Shown here piece by piece: positions 27,163 to 36,161 of a stretch of DNA of 64,000 nucleotides. How positions within the stretch are numbered: position 1 is the first letter of the stretch; every line of letters begins with the position of its first letter. Below the pieces are notes generated by a model. It worked only from the letters and a program-made list of their open reading frames with translations. It was not told the DNA's origin and ran no database searches. Position numbers and translations under genes: made by a program. The DNA lies in contig JAGFNK010000301.1 of NCBI GenBank assembly GCA_025769875.1, positions 1-64,000 of the forward strand, in the 5' to 3' direction. The stretch comes from Russula earlei (taxonomy: Eukaryota; Basidiomycota; Agaricomycetes; Russulales; Russulaceae).

Positions 27163-29823
27163 ATGATGAAACCCATAGCCCTTGCGCTTTTTGCAACCCT
27201 TTTGCGTCTGGTTGCAAGCGCCACACCCCCCGTAGTACATATTACCAATAAGCCAGCCTGGATCAGTCCCTGTAAAAATTACGACAAAAAACCCGCACTG
27301 CGGGATGTCGAAAATGGCTATTTCTATGCCCTGCTCGAAGAACAGGTACAGGTAGAACAACAAGCCAGCTACACCCATGTTATCCGTGAGATCGTATCCG
27401 AAGCCGGTGTACAAAACAGTTCCACCATCTCTGTACGGTTTGATCCTGTTTATGAAAAGCTCGACTTTCACGATATCACCGTATGGCGGGATAACAAACC
27501 TCAAAGCCGTTTAAAAGCATCCTCCTTCAAAGTAATGGCCAATGAAGAAGAGCTATCCATGTTCATCTACCAGGGCACTTATGCAGCCCTCTGTATTTTA
27601 GAGGATATCCGGAAAGGCGATCGCATAGAATATTCCTATACCTTAACCGGCAGAAACCCCATCTTCAGTAACCACTATGCAGCCAATCTTTACCTGCAAT
27701 ACTCACAGCCTATTTCCCACCAGTATACAGCTCTAATAACCACGCCTGCAAGGAAATTAACATGCAGGGAGTTCAACAATGCACCCCGGGCGGTTATTAC
27801 CAGTAATAACGGTACCACAAAATATGAATGGGAAACATTCGACATACCTGGTGTCACCGTAACCAATGAAGAACCTTCCTGGTACGATCCTTATGTGCAT
27901 GTACAGGTAAGTGATTTCAACAATTGGGGCCAGGTGGTAAACTGGGCACTGCAGGTAAACCCCATACCCGCTAATCCAAAAGGGCAACTGGCGGAGCAGG
28001 TCACCAGGCTAAAAACAAGTGCCGGGGATGATAAAACAACCTATTTCCGCAACGCTGTCTCCTTTGTACAGGATGATATCAGGTATATGGGCATCGAAAC
28101 AGGAGAATACTCGCACCGCGCCAATACACCCGAAAAAGTATTCGCGCAACGCTATGGCGACTGTAAAGACAAATCTCAATTATTGGTAGCGTTACTCAGG
28201 GCCGATGGTATTGAAGCTTATATCGTTTTAATAAACACCTCTTTAAAAAGCCATATACTCGATTATGATTCCGTCCCCGCCGGCAATCTCTTCAATCATG
28301 CAATAGTAGTAGCCATAATGAATGGCAAACAATGCTGGATAGACCCTACTATTACTTACCAGGGCGGCACAGGCACTGATTTGTTTTTTCCCGATTACCA
28401 ACGAGGCCTTATTCTCAAACCGGGTATTACTGACCTAACAGCAATACCCACATCCAACGCAGGCAAGATCGCCTGCGATGAAACCTACACCATCACAGAT
28501 GAAAAAACAGGAGTAGACTTAACTGTCGAAACTATTTACACCTCTAAACAAGCAGACAGGATCCGAAATACACTAGCCGCCTCCAGCCAGGCAGAAACAG
28601 AACGGTCCTATCTCGACTATTATGGCAGGATCTATTCAAAGATTGAACGTGTAGATTCTCTAACAGTAAAGGACAACAGGGAAAAGAATGAGATAACAAC
28701 AATAGAACATTACCGCATCAGCAATTTCTTCAAACAAGATTCCACTACCGGTAAATTCACCGCCGGGTTTTATGCCAATTATATAGCAGAAGCGCTCCCT
28801 AAAATAGCAGGCCAGTCCAAAACACCGATAGGCCTTGTTTATCCCTATACATTGGATTATACACTACACGTATCCATGCCTGAAGACTGGCAGATCCCTG
28901 AAAAAAAATATGATATCAGCAGGCAAGGGTATCAGTTCAACTTTGATAAAACGACAGAAGGAACAATGCTCGCTCTTCATTACCAATTATCATTTCTCGC
29001 AGATAATATTCCTGTAGAAAAAATGGACGAATTCGCCGGAGATATCAAAGACATCAGGGATAACCGGCTCTCTTTTAATTTCTTTTATAATCCTGGTGCG
29101 AAACAAACAGGTTCTTCTTCCCGCCTCAATATATGGTTGATATTTTTTGCACTGATGCTAACAGGCCTCTTCGCCTGGATAGGGGTAAGGATCTATAAAA
29201 AAGAGACCGCCTCTCACGCCGCTGGTTATATAGAACCAAAACCCATTGGTGGCTGGCTCATCCTGATTGGCCTGGGTCTGGCCTTTACACCCTTGCGTTT
29301 GCTCTGGTCTTTCATTACAGGCAGTTTCTTCCATCTCAATATATGGAATGCCTATGGCACCGGTACAGAAGCCATCCCTTTTAAATCAGTATTGACATTT
29401 GAAGTAGCCGGCAATACATTCCTGATCTGCTATGCTGTTTTTTGCCTGGTATTACTGCTCGAAAAAAGAGACATCCTGCCTAAATTGATTATAGGCCTGT
29501 ACGCGTTTAATGTGGGGTTTGTTCTGCTCGACTGGATCCTGGCCGCCACCCTAATCACCACTAACAGCAGTGACTACACCTCCAATTACCAATTCATACG
29601 AACCGTGGTCTACGCCACTATCTGGACAAGCTACTTCCTTAAAGCAGACAGGGTGAAAGAAACATTTGTAGTCACCTACCCACGGCTAACAGAACAGCCC
29701 TGGCACGAGCATCAATCTGAACACGAGCCTCAGCCTGAGCCTGAATCCGATCAGCACACCACCACTACCACGGAGGAGCCTGGTCAAAACAGTAACGAAC
29801 ACACGGCAGAAGAGCCCATATAA
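27163..29823 (+). CDS. DUF3857/transglutaminase-like protein with C-terminal membrane domain
   Basis: Envelope protein of about 886 residues. A signal peptide (MMKPIALALFATLLRLVAS) is followed by a DUF3857 beta domain (SSTISVRFDPVYEKLDFHD, GDRIEYSYTLTGRNPIF) and a transglutaminase-like domain with the Cys of RYGDCKDKSQLLVALLRADG, the His of LFNHAIVV and the Asp of CWIDPT, so the Cys-His-Asp triad is complete. The C-terminus has about five membrane segments of DUF2569 type (GGWLILIGLGLAFTPLRLLW, YAVFCLVLLLE, VGFVLLDWILAATLI) and an acidic, Gln/Glu-rich tail. The ATG at 27163 gives the signal peptide; the frame opens at 27055 but that part lies in repeats. The substrate is unknown. Confidence 0.85.
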   Translation: MMKPIALALFATLLRLVASATPPVVHITNKPAWISPCKNYDKKPALRDVENGYFYALLEEQVQVEQQASYTHVIREIVSEAGVQNSSTISVRFDPVYEKLDFHDITVWRDNKPQSRLKASSFKVMANEEELSMFIYQGTYAALCILEDIRKGDRIEYSYTLTGRNPIFSNHYAANLYLQYSQPISHQYTALITTPARKLTCREFNNAPRAVITSNNGTTKYEWETFDIPGVTVTNEEPSWYDPYVHVQVSDFNNWGQVVNWALQVNPIPANPKGQLAEQVTRLKTSAGDDKTTYFRNAVSFVQDDIRYMGIETGEYSHRANTPEKVFAQRYGDCKDKSQLLVALLRADGIEAYIVLINTSLKSHILDYDSVPAGNLFNHAIVVAIMNGKQCWIDPTITYQGGTGTDLFFPDYQRGLILKPGITDLTAIPTSNAGKIACDETYTITDEKTGVDLTVETIYTSKQADRIRNTLAASSQAETERSYLDYYGRIYSKIERVDSLTVKDNREKNEITTIEHYRISNFFKQDSTTGKFTAGFYANYIAEALPKIAGQSKTPIGLVYPYTLDYTLHVSMPEDWQIPEKKYDISRQGYQFNFDKTTEGTMLALHYQLSFLADNIPVEKMDEFAGDIKDIRDNRLSFNFFYNPGAKQTGSSSRLNIWLIFFALMLTGLFAWIGVRIYKKETASHAAGYIEPKPIGGWLILIGLGLAFTPLRLLWSFITGSFFHLNIWNAYGTGTEAIPFKSVLTFEVAGNTFLICYAVFCLVLLLEKRDILPKLIIGLYAFNVGFVLLDWILAATLITTNSSDYTSNYQFIRTVVYATIWTSYFLKADRVKETFVVTYPRLTEQPWHEHQSEHEPQPEPESDQHTTTTTEEPGQNSNEHTAEEPI

Positions 29824-29831
29824 AAGCAGGC

Positions 29832-30757
29832 TTATTTGCTTGTATCGGTTTGAAAGACAGATTTGAGATAAGCGGTATTGGCGCCGTAATTACCCTTCAC
29901 GTCCTTCGGCTTTTTAGCATCCCGTGAACGTTCAATTACCAGCCAGCCGCTCCATTTCATTTTGTCAAGGGTGGCTTTTATTTCTTCATGTCGATCTGGG
30001 GATCATTCTGTAACCATACACTGTCTTTGTTCGTGCAATGTATCATACATATTCTGTCCTTACCCAGTGTTGTTAACTCCTTATACAAGTCTCTTCCTTC
30101 TTTCAAAGGGTTAGAAAAGTTAAAATAGATCTTAATAGCAGGTGAACCAATTTCTTTCAGGAGCTTTACTTCTCCCTCTGCATCCAGGGCTGTCTCAATA
30201 CCAATCACAACACCCGCCTCCTGCGCCATCTTGCCAGCCACTTTTAAACGCGCCACCACAGAATCCCTTACCTCAGGGTTCTTTCGCAAATCGCATTGCA
30301 CACCCAGCGGCAGGAAAGCCACTTTCACATGCATGAGTTGCATCGTCTTAATACAATCCTGGATCGATTGTACATACTCCGTTCTTCCGCAAAAAGACTG
30401 CGCATAATAACCCGTCATAGCCAGGGAGAATATTTCAAGGTTCAGCTCTTTCGCCTTGCTAAGAAATTGTTCCCGAACAGAATCGGTCAGCAGCTGGTTA
30501 TCAAAAGTAGGCCGGGTACCCAGGCCACCCATATCCACTTCTACCCCATCTGCACCAATTTGCTTGGTCAATGTAATCGCACCCAGTTTCTGGCGCTTCA
30601 ATAACATCAGGTCTATCAAACCGATCTTATAACGCTGCGTTTCCTGCGCAAAAGAACCGGCTTGTATCAATAGTACAAATACAATGGCCGCTACTGTTTT
30701 CTTTTGCCACAAAGGCGCAAAGCCGCGAAGAAGGAATGTTTGTGTGTTCATAATCAT
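29832..30757 (-). pseudogene. Sugar phosphate isomerase/epimerase (TIM barrel), frameshift at the 3' end
   Basis: Xylose-isomerase-like TIM-barrel protein, last gene of the polysaccharide locus. Motifs: GADGVEVDMGGLGTRPTFDN, the barrel strands KVAFLPLGVQCD and GVVIGIETALDAEGEVKLL, IKIYFNFSNPLKEG, and the metal-site region ICMIHCTNKDSVWLQNDP. The frame from 30757 stops at 29978 after DMKK. The adjacent frame continues EIKATLDKMKWSGWLVIERS and reaches a stop at 29832. One missing base near 29988-29991 gives 308 residues, the usual length. The first 17 codons (FLLRGFAPLWQ) come from a dispersed repeat at about 30701-30735, so the true start is uncertain. It probably interconverts a keto sugar released by the locus. 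Confidence 0.8.
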
Positions 30758-30781
30758 ATGGTGCCTTTTGAAAGCGATGGT

Positions 30782-30816
30782 TATTGAATATTGTGTATTG
30801 AATATTGTCTATTGTT
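30782..30816. repeat. Heptamer array, five units
   Basis: TATTGAA, TATTGTG, TATTGAA, TATTGTC, TATTGTT: five exact 7-base units between the isomerase and the esterase, running into the latter's stop codon region. Confidence 0.75.
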
Positions 30817-32219
30817 TACTTCCCTATTGCCTGGTTGAATTCTTTTACCAGTGTATCAAATCCTTTAATGGCATCCCCCGGCAAGTGCTCTCCGTGATCG
30901 CCAAATACATATAACGCCTGCTCCTTCTCTATGGTAATGGCGCTTTCATCAATATTGCCTTTTATATCCTGTACAGCCTGTATGTTCAATCCCAGGTATT
31001 TCGCCATAAACCGGTACACAGCTGTACGCTTGTTAATCCCAAAATCATGCTTCTCTGCCGGTAAGTGAACATTGGTAACATCTCCCCTCTTACCATACCA
31101 GCTATACATTTTTTGCAGGTAAGGAAAATCATGTTCCGGCATCTTATCTGTCCAGTCACCGCCATCGGTCACCAATAACTGCGGGCGGGGGGCTGCCATA
31201 GCAGCTATCTCTACATTGTCTGTTCTGCCGGCACAGGCATGAACAGGCATCCCGCTTTCACAAGGACAGCCACCATAGAAATAAGAACTGATAGCCACTA
31301 CCGGCGCCGATACTTTAATACGATCGTCTATAGCGGTCATTAAAACGGTATGACTTCCGGCACCCGAACCACCGGTGATACCTACACGGCTGGTATCCGC
31401 GTCTTTTAATGATAACAGGTAATCCAGTATGCGTATAGACCCCAATACCTGTATGGTCATAGCCAGGCTCCGGCGATGGTCTGCATTATCAAATTGTAAG
31501 GTCGATTCTCCCCACGCAAACAGGTCATAACTAAATGCCATAGCGCCCATACGTGCCAATGCCGCACAACGATACTGGCAATCGGGGCGATAGCGCTGTT
31601 TGTCCCAATGTCCATCGGGGTTGAGTATAACAGGTATCTTCCCTTTGTATAATGCTGGCTTGTATAAAGAGCCATTGATGTATACACCGGGTAAGATCTC
31701 TATGGCTATATTCTCTACTGTATACCCGGTAAACTTTCTGACAGGTGTAATGATGGGTTTGCCCTTTGGCGCCTCCGGTAAATGGGATAGTTCCAAAGCC
31801 TCCAGTATGCAAGGTTTCAACTGTGCCTTCCGCTGTTCCCATTCTGCCAGGTTGCTGTACTGGGAGGCGATCCTGTCCAGCTCGGCCCAACCGTCTTCTA
31901 CTGCCCAGCGGTAATACTCATACGCACTTAGCTTATATACTTTCTCCTTGTCTTTCTTTACTTTCAGGTCAAGTGGTTTCAATATATTATCCAGGGTAGT
32001 CTCCACATCTGTTCGATAGCGCCAATCAGCATAAGCTACCCATTTATTCGCCACCATACTATCGGCGTACTTGATAGTAACCCCATATTTCTTCTGTACA
32101 TCAGCCAGCACCTCTTTCAATGGCCGCTTATATGCGTCATCAGAGGTTTGTTGTGCCATACTGCTATAGCCCACTATTAACAGGCATAACAACATTCCTA
32201 TAGAAATATACTTTTTCAT
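30816..32219 (-). CDS. STN domain fused to an alpha/beta-hydrolase esterase
   Basis: Exported protein of 467 residues. After the signal peptide (MKKYISIGMLLCLLIVGYSS), residues about 30-95 (YKRPLKEVLADVQKKYGVTI, then VETTLDNILKPLDLKVKKDK) look like an STN domain, normally found at the N-terminus of TonB-dependent transporters and FecR-type anti-sigma factors. Residues about 130-440 are an acetylxylan-esterase-type hydrolase (ABhydrolase_7/dienelactone-hydrolase-like): VILNPDGHWDKQRYRPD, the nucleophile elbow TGGSGAGSHT, FYGGCPCESGMPVHAC, the acid region LLVTDGGDW and the His of AEKHDFGINK. The elbow has Ala where relatives usually have Gly. It probably removes an ester group from a pectic oligosaccharide. 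It begins 9 bases after the GH78 fusion gene. Confidence 0.8.
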   Translation of the reverse strand: MKKYISIGMLLCLLIVGYSSMAQQTSDDAYKRPLKEVLADVQKKYGVTIKYADSMVANKWVAYADWRYRTDVETTLDNILKPLDLKVKKDKEKVYKLSAYEYYRWAVEDGWAELDRIASQYSNLAEWEQRKAQLKPCILEALELSHLPEAPKGKPIITPVRKFTGYTVENIAIEILPGVYINGSLYKPALYKGKIPVILNPDGHWDKQRYRPDCQYRCAALARMGAMAFSYDLFAWGESTLQFDNADHRRSLAMTIQVLGSIRILDYLLSLKDADTSRVGITGGSGAGSHTVLMTAIDDRIKVSAPVVAISSYFYGGCPCESGMPVHACAGRTDNVEIAAMAAPRPQLLVTDGGDWTDKMPEHDFPYLQKMYSWYGKRGDVTNVHLPAEKHDFGINKRTAVYRFMAKYLGLNIQAVQDIKGNIDESAITIEKEQALYVFGDHGEHLPGDAIKGFDTLVKEFNQAIGK

Positions 32220-32228
32220 ATCACTTGT

Positions 32229-35200
32229 TTAATCCTGGTTACCGGATTCAGTTACCACAACAGATGGCCCCGGCCATTTGCCATTGCTGATCTCCTTCCA
32301 CTCCAGTTGAGAAGGATCTATCTCTATATGCTTAATGCGCTCCCTGCGCCAGGTATACACTACATGCACCTTCCCGTCTTTGGTTTGAATAATAGACGGA
32401 TAAGAATACTGGCTCACAGGAGAGTTCTCCAATACCAAAGCAGCATACCATGTTTTACCATCTTTCGAAACAGCTATGTTCAAAGGCGTCCTGGCTCCTT
32501 TACCATTGGGTGCATTCGCCGGTGGCTTTACATGGTTATACACAATCATTTGTGTACCATCCTGTAAGGTAACAGCATCCGTGCCCGAATTGTTATTGGG
32601 TAAGGAAGAAGCGGTCACAGCGCTCCATGTTTTACCACCATCACTACTCCAGGATTCATTCACGGTCATACTCTTACTGCGACACAATACTTCCTGCCTG
32701 CCATCTTTGTACACCAATAAACTGGGCTGTATGGCGGTACTGGTCTTGCCATCATTAATATCATCGCTCTTGCGCCAGGTTCTGCCATTATCAGGCGTAT
32801 ATTCAAAATGCACCTTCCAGCCCGTTTTCTCTGTGCTCGAAGGACAAACCAACACACCATTCACCAATACCGGTTTGTTCTTAATAGGGCCTAAGTATCC
32901 TTCCGGCAATGCCTCTCTTTTACTCCAGGTAAGGCCATTGTCAGCAGAACGCATCATCCAGCCTGTCCAGCCCGCCACATTGGGGCCTATCTTGTAAAAC
33001 AATAATAGCTCACCACCCGGTACCTGGTACAATACAGGATTATAACAGGCATAGCGGGTAGTATCGTTGATAATGCCATCAGCTACCTTAACAGGCTCAG
33101 CCCATTGATGATTCACCAGGCGACTCGTCCATATACACACATCCTTATTCCCTTCCTTCGTACCGCCAAACCACGCAGCGATCAATCCTTTAGGCGTTTC
33201 TGCAATGGTAGAAGCATGACTCTCCGGGAAGCCCGCACGGGTGAATATGAACTCATCTTTCACAATACCCTTACGAAAAGGAAACACAGAATGAAAAGTA
33301 TAATTACCGGAGCCGATCTCTATCACAGCATTGGTTCCTTCCATTCCTATAAAACGGACCCCTTCATTCGCTGTAAGCGATTTGTTGCCTTCCATAATGG
33401 CCTTCTCCTCCGCAGCCGGTATATAGATACGGGCAGTAGTATTGGCAGGGATAGAGATATTCCACCAAAACCCGCCGATGCTCCTATGCCAGTTACTCCT
33501 GATCTCTCCATACAAAGAATGATAAGAAGCCTTCACAGAATCCAACCCGTCAATCTCCGCAGGCTTCATAATGATTTGTTTAAAAGCAACAGCGCTATCC
33601 GCAGAACGGATACCCGCAAGGTCCTCATACAACCAGATCAGCAGGTCACCCAGCAACATCACATGATTCTGTGAGTTCATCTGGTGACTTGCAGTATTGC
33701 CATTCCACAATTCCCATATAGTGGTAGCGCCATTGGCCGCCATATAACCCCAGCTTGGGTAAGAAGTATTAGAAGCCAATGTATACGCAATATCAGGATG
33801 CTCATAATTAGTCAATACACGCATCAGCCATTGTGTACCGATCACACCGGTACTGATATGCATATGGTTATCGATCTTTACCTTGTTATAAATATTATTA
33901 AACACTCCTGCCCGATCACTCTCCGGCGTAATGCCAAAATACAAAGGCAACAGGTTAGCCGTAATGGTATTGTTATCGTAATACTTCTTCGCTTTGTTAT
34001 AGAACTGTTGCTGGAAGGCTGTTTTAATATTAGCCGCCAGGTTAGCGTATGCCGTTACATCTTCCTGCCGGCCGGCAATCACAGCAAACTGCTGCATGTA
34101 TTGCAGCAACTGGTAATAATAAGCCGTAGCGATCAATGGCCCACTGGTATTCAAAGAAGTATCTTTTGCATGGATCAACCCGGGGCTCTCCGGCGGCACA
34201 CACCAATCACCATACTTGTCCTTGGTAACAATATAATTCGTCATATACTTCTCCTGCATATACTCCATCCACTTTCGCATAGAAGCATAATGTTTGGTAA
34301 TGGATGACACATCCCCAAATTGATGATACAGCATATTGGCAACGAGTATATACGTACCTGGCCAGGTTACGTTATCTGAGTAGTAGTTCCAGAAAGCGGG
34401 CGCTACATCAGGAATAGCCCCCTCTGCTGTTTGTGATTGTTCTATATCATCCAGCCATTTGGCGTACAGGTTCTGATTCGCAAACAAAAAGCTCTCCCCA
34501 TACGCGCCGGTAGCCCTGTCACCCAACCATGGTTGCCGTTCATTACGCTGGGGACAATCCACGGGCATGCCTTTGTAATCAGAAGCAATCCCCCACCATG
34601 CATTTTTATATACCTGGTTGATAGTAGCATTCGAGCATTGGAACGAGCCAATAGTAGCCAGGTCATCATATACCATCTGTCCCTGGAAATCAGCCAACAC
34701 AGGGGTACCCGGGTAATTGCTCACTTCCACATAACGAAAGCCATGGTATACAAAAGAAGGATGCCAGGTTTCCACACCCGTTCCCGCTAAGGTATAAGCA
34801 TCCGTAGCCCTCGCATCACGCAGGTTGGCTACATACAAACCACCATCCGGTTCCAGGCTTTCTGCAAAACGAAGGGTAATCTTCTGCCCGCGTAGTCCCT
34901 GTGCTTTCAGTTGCAGCCACCCGGAAAAGTTTTGCCCCATGTCTATAATATACTTCCCGCTTGCCTGCTTTTTTATAGAAACAGGTGTAATGGTGCGCAT
35001 CACCTTCATAGGCTCGTTCATCTGCGCCACGGGTATCCCGGCAGGCGCTGCCACGAGCTCCGGTTGTAGCCATTGTGCATCAGTATAATGAGTCGTATTC
35101 CATCCCTGTAAGGCTTTGGTGGCATCATATTCCTCGCCATCATATTCATTGGCGGTACGGGTAGGGCCATCTACATTCAGCTTCCAGCTCTCATCACTCG

Positions 35201-36032
35201 CAATCGTTTGTTTGGTGCCATTGGTATATTCTATCTCCAGTTGCAACAACAGTTTAGGATAACCAAAAGTGTTGATCTTTTGTGGCTTGTAGTTTTGGCG
35301 CATGGTAAAGAAGCGGCCATTGCCCAAAACAGTAGCAACCACATTTGCACCGGTCTTTACCTGTGTAGTTACATCATAGGTATTATACAAAACGGATTTA
35401 CGATAATCGGTAGGCGCAGGCGCCAATACATTATTACCAATCCGGGCTCCGTTAATGTATAGTTCATACAAACCCAGGCCAACGATATAGGCAGTCGCTC
35501 TTTCAACAGTAGCACGCGCCTCGAACGATTTCCGAAGATAACGGGCGGATAATCTCGAGAAGGTAGTAATACTATCCCATGGTGAGGCTTTGTCATAGCC
35601 AATCCATTTCGCCTGCCAGTCTTCGGCGTGTAACAAGCCCATACTAAAGAAAGCCGGGCTGCTCCAGGGTAGTTCCCCCTTATTGGTAAACACTTTTACT
35701 TTCCAATAGCATTGTTGCCTGCTGGTAAGCGCCTTGCCCGCATGCACATCATAGCTTACCTGTATAGACCGGTCGGTGATCACCTTACCCGAGTTCCACA
35801 GGTCACCCTCGTTAGCCGCCAGCTTTTCTTTGGTAGATGCAACGATCACCTCGTAAGCCGTTTGCCGCACACTTCTTTGTGCAGAGCTGATCTCCCAGCT
35901 CAACCTCGGAGCCACCACATCAATACCCACCGGGTTCTGCAATGTTTCACAACGCAGGTTACGCACCTGCACCTGGGCGTTCAGGCCAAGGCTTGTAAAA
36001 AGAAATACAAATGATAATAATGGCAGCCTCAT
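32229..36032 (-). CDS. GH78 alpha-L-rhamnosidase fused to a sialidase-like beta-propeller
   Basis: Exported two-enzyme protein of about 1267 residues in one intact frame. After the signal peptide (MRLPLLSFVFLFTSLGLNAQ), residues to about 900 form a GH78 rhamnosidase: N-terminal beta sandwiches (NPVGIDVVAPRLSWEIS, the carbohydrate-binding LYINGARIGNNVLAP), an (alpha/alpha)6 barrel with the acidic motif MPVDCPQRNERQPWLGD, TTIWELWNG, and a C-terminal sandwich. From about residue 903 a BNR propeller begins (FIFTRAGFPESHASTIAET) with four Asp boxes (SADNGLTW, TPDNGRTW, SSDGGKTW, SKDGKTW), the exo-sialidase-like fold. The frame opens at 36110, but those 26 codons lie in an inverted repeat; the Met at 36032 starts the signal peptide. 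GH78 removes L-rhamnose; the propeller's substrate is not readable from sequence. Confidence 0.87.
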   Translation of the reverse strand: MRLPLLSFVFLFTSLGLNAQVQVRNLRCETLQNPVGIDVVAPRLSWEISSAQRSVRQTAYEVIVASTKEKLAANEGDLWNSGKVITDRSIQVSYDVHAGKALTSRQQCYWKVKVFTNKGELPWSSPAFFSMGLLHAEDWQAKWIGYDKASPWDSITTFSRLSARYLRKSFEARATVERATAYIVGLGLYELYINGARIGNNVLAPAPTDYRKSVLYNTYDVTTQVKTGANVVATVLGNGRFFTMRQNYKPQKINTFGYPKLLLQLEIEYTNGTKQTIASDESWKLNVDGPTRTANEYDGEEYDATKALQGWNTTHYTDAQWLQPELVAAPAGIPVAQMNEPMKVMRTITPVSIKKQASGKYIIDMGQNFSGWLQLKAQGLRGQKITLRFAESLEPDGGLYVANLRDARATDAYTLAGTGVETWHPSFVYHGFRYVEVSNYPGTPVLADFQGQMVYDDLATIGSFQCSNATINQVYKNAWWGIASDYKGMPVDCPQRNERQPWLGDRATGAYGESFLFANQNLYAKWLDDIEQSQTAEGAIPDVAPAFWNYYSDNVTWPGTYILVANMLYHQFGDVSSITKHYASMRKWMEYMQEKYMTNYIVTKDKYGDWCVPPESPGLIHAKDTSLNTSGPLIATAYYYQLLQYMQQFAVIAGRQEDVTAYANLAANIKTAFQQQFYNKAKKYYDNNTITANLLPLYFGITPESDRAGVFNNIYNKVKIDNHMHISTGVIGTQWLMRVLTNYEHPDIAYTLASNTSYPSWGYMAANGATTIWELWNGNTASHQMNSQNHVMLLGDLLIWLYEDLAGIRSADSAVAFKQIIMKPAEIDGLDSVKASYHSLYGEIRSNWHRSIGGFWWNISIPANTTARIYIPAAEEKAIMEGNKSLTANEGVRFIGMEGTNAVIEIGSGNYTFHSVFPFRKGIVKDEFIFTRAGFPESHASTIAETPKGLIAAWFGGTKEGNKDVCIWTSRLVNHQWAEPVKVADGIINDTTRYACYNPVLYQVPGGELLLFYKIGPNVAGWTGWMMRSADNGLTWSKREALPEGYLGPIKNKPVLVNGVLVCPSSTEKTGWKVHFEYTPDNGRTWRKSDDINDGKTSTAIQPSLLVYKDGRQEVLCRSKSMTVNESWSSDGGKTWSAVTASSLPNNNSGTDAVTLQDGTQMIVYNHVKPPANAPNGKGARTPLNIAVSKDGKTWYAALVLENSPVSQYSYPSIIQTKDGKVHVVYTWRRERIKHIEIDPSQLEWKEISNGKWPGPSVVVTESGNQD

Positions 36033-36070
36033 AAATTTACTTTTACCGCTAACGCGGTGGTGTTTTAACA

Positions 36071-36155
36071 GCCACGAATGACACAAATAAGCACGAATGA
36101 ATACATTCAATTAAGTATTGTTTCTTTATTCGTGTTCATTCGTTCCATTCGTGGC
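36071..36155. repeat. Intergenic inverted repeat (GCCACGAATG family)
   Basis: GCCACGAATG at 36071-36080 and CATTCGTGGC at 36146-36155 are the ends of a larger imperfect inverted repeat; inner copies CACGAATGAAT and ATTCGTGTTC also pair. Each arm is itself a 9-10-base tandem of CACGAATGA. It fills the gap between GH2 and the GH78 fusion and could act as an mRNA-stabilising or attenuating hairpin. Confidence 0.8.
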
Positions 36156-36161
36156 CAAACC

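Noticed and set aside
33105..34307. Plus-strand open frames opposite the GH78 fusion
   Set aside because: They mirror a recognised 1267-residue enzyme and show no start context, domains or codon pattern of their own.
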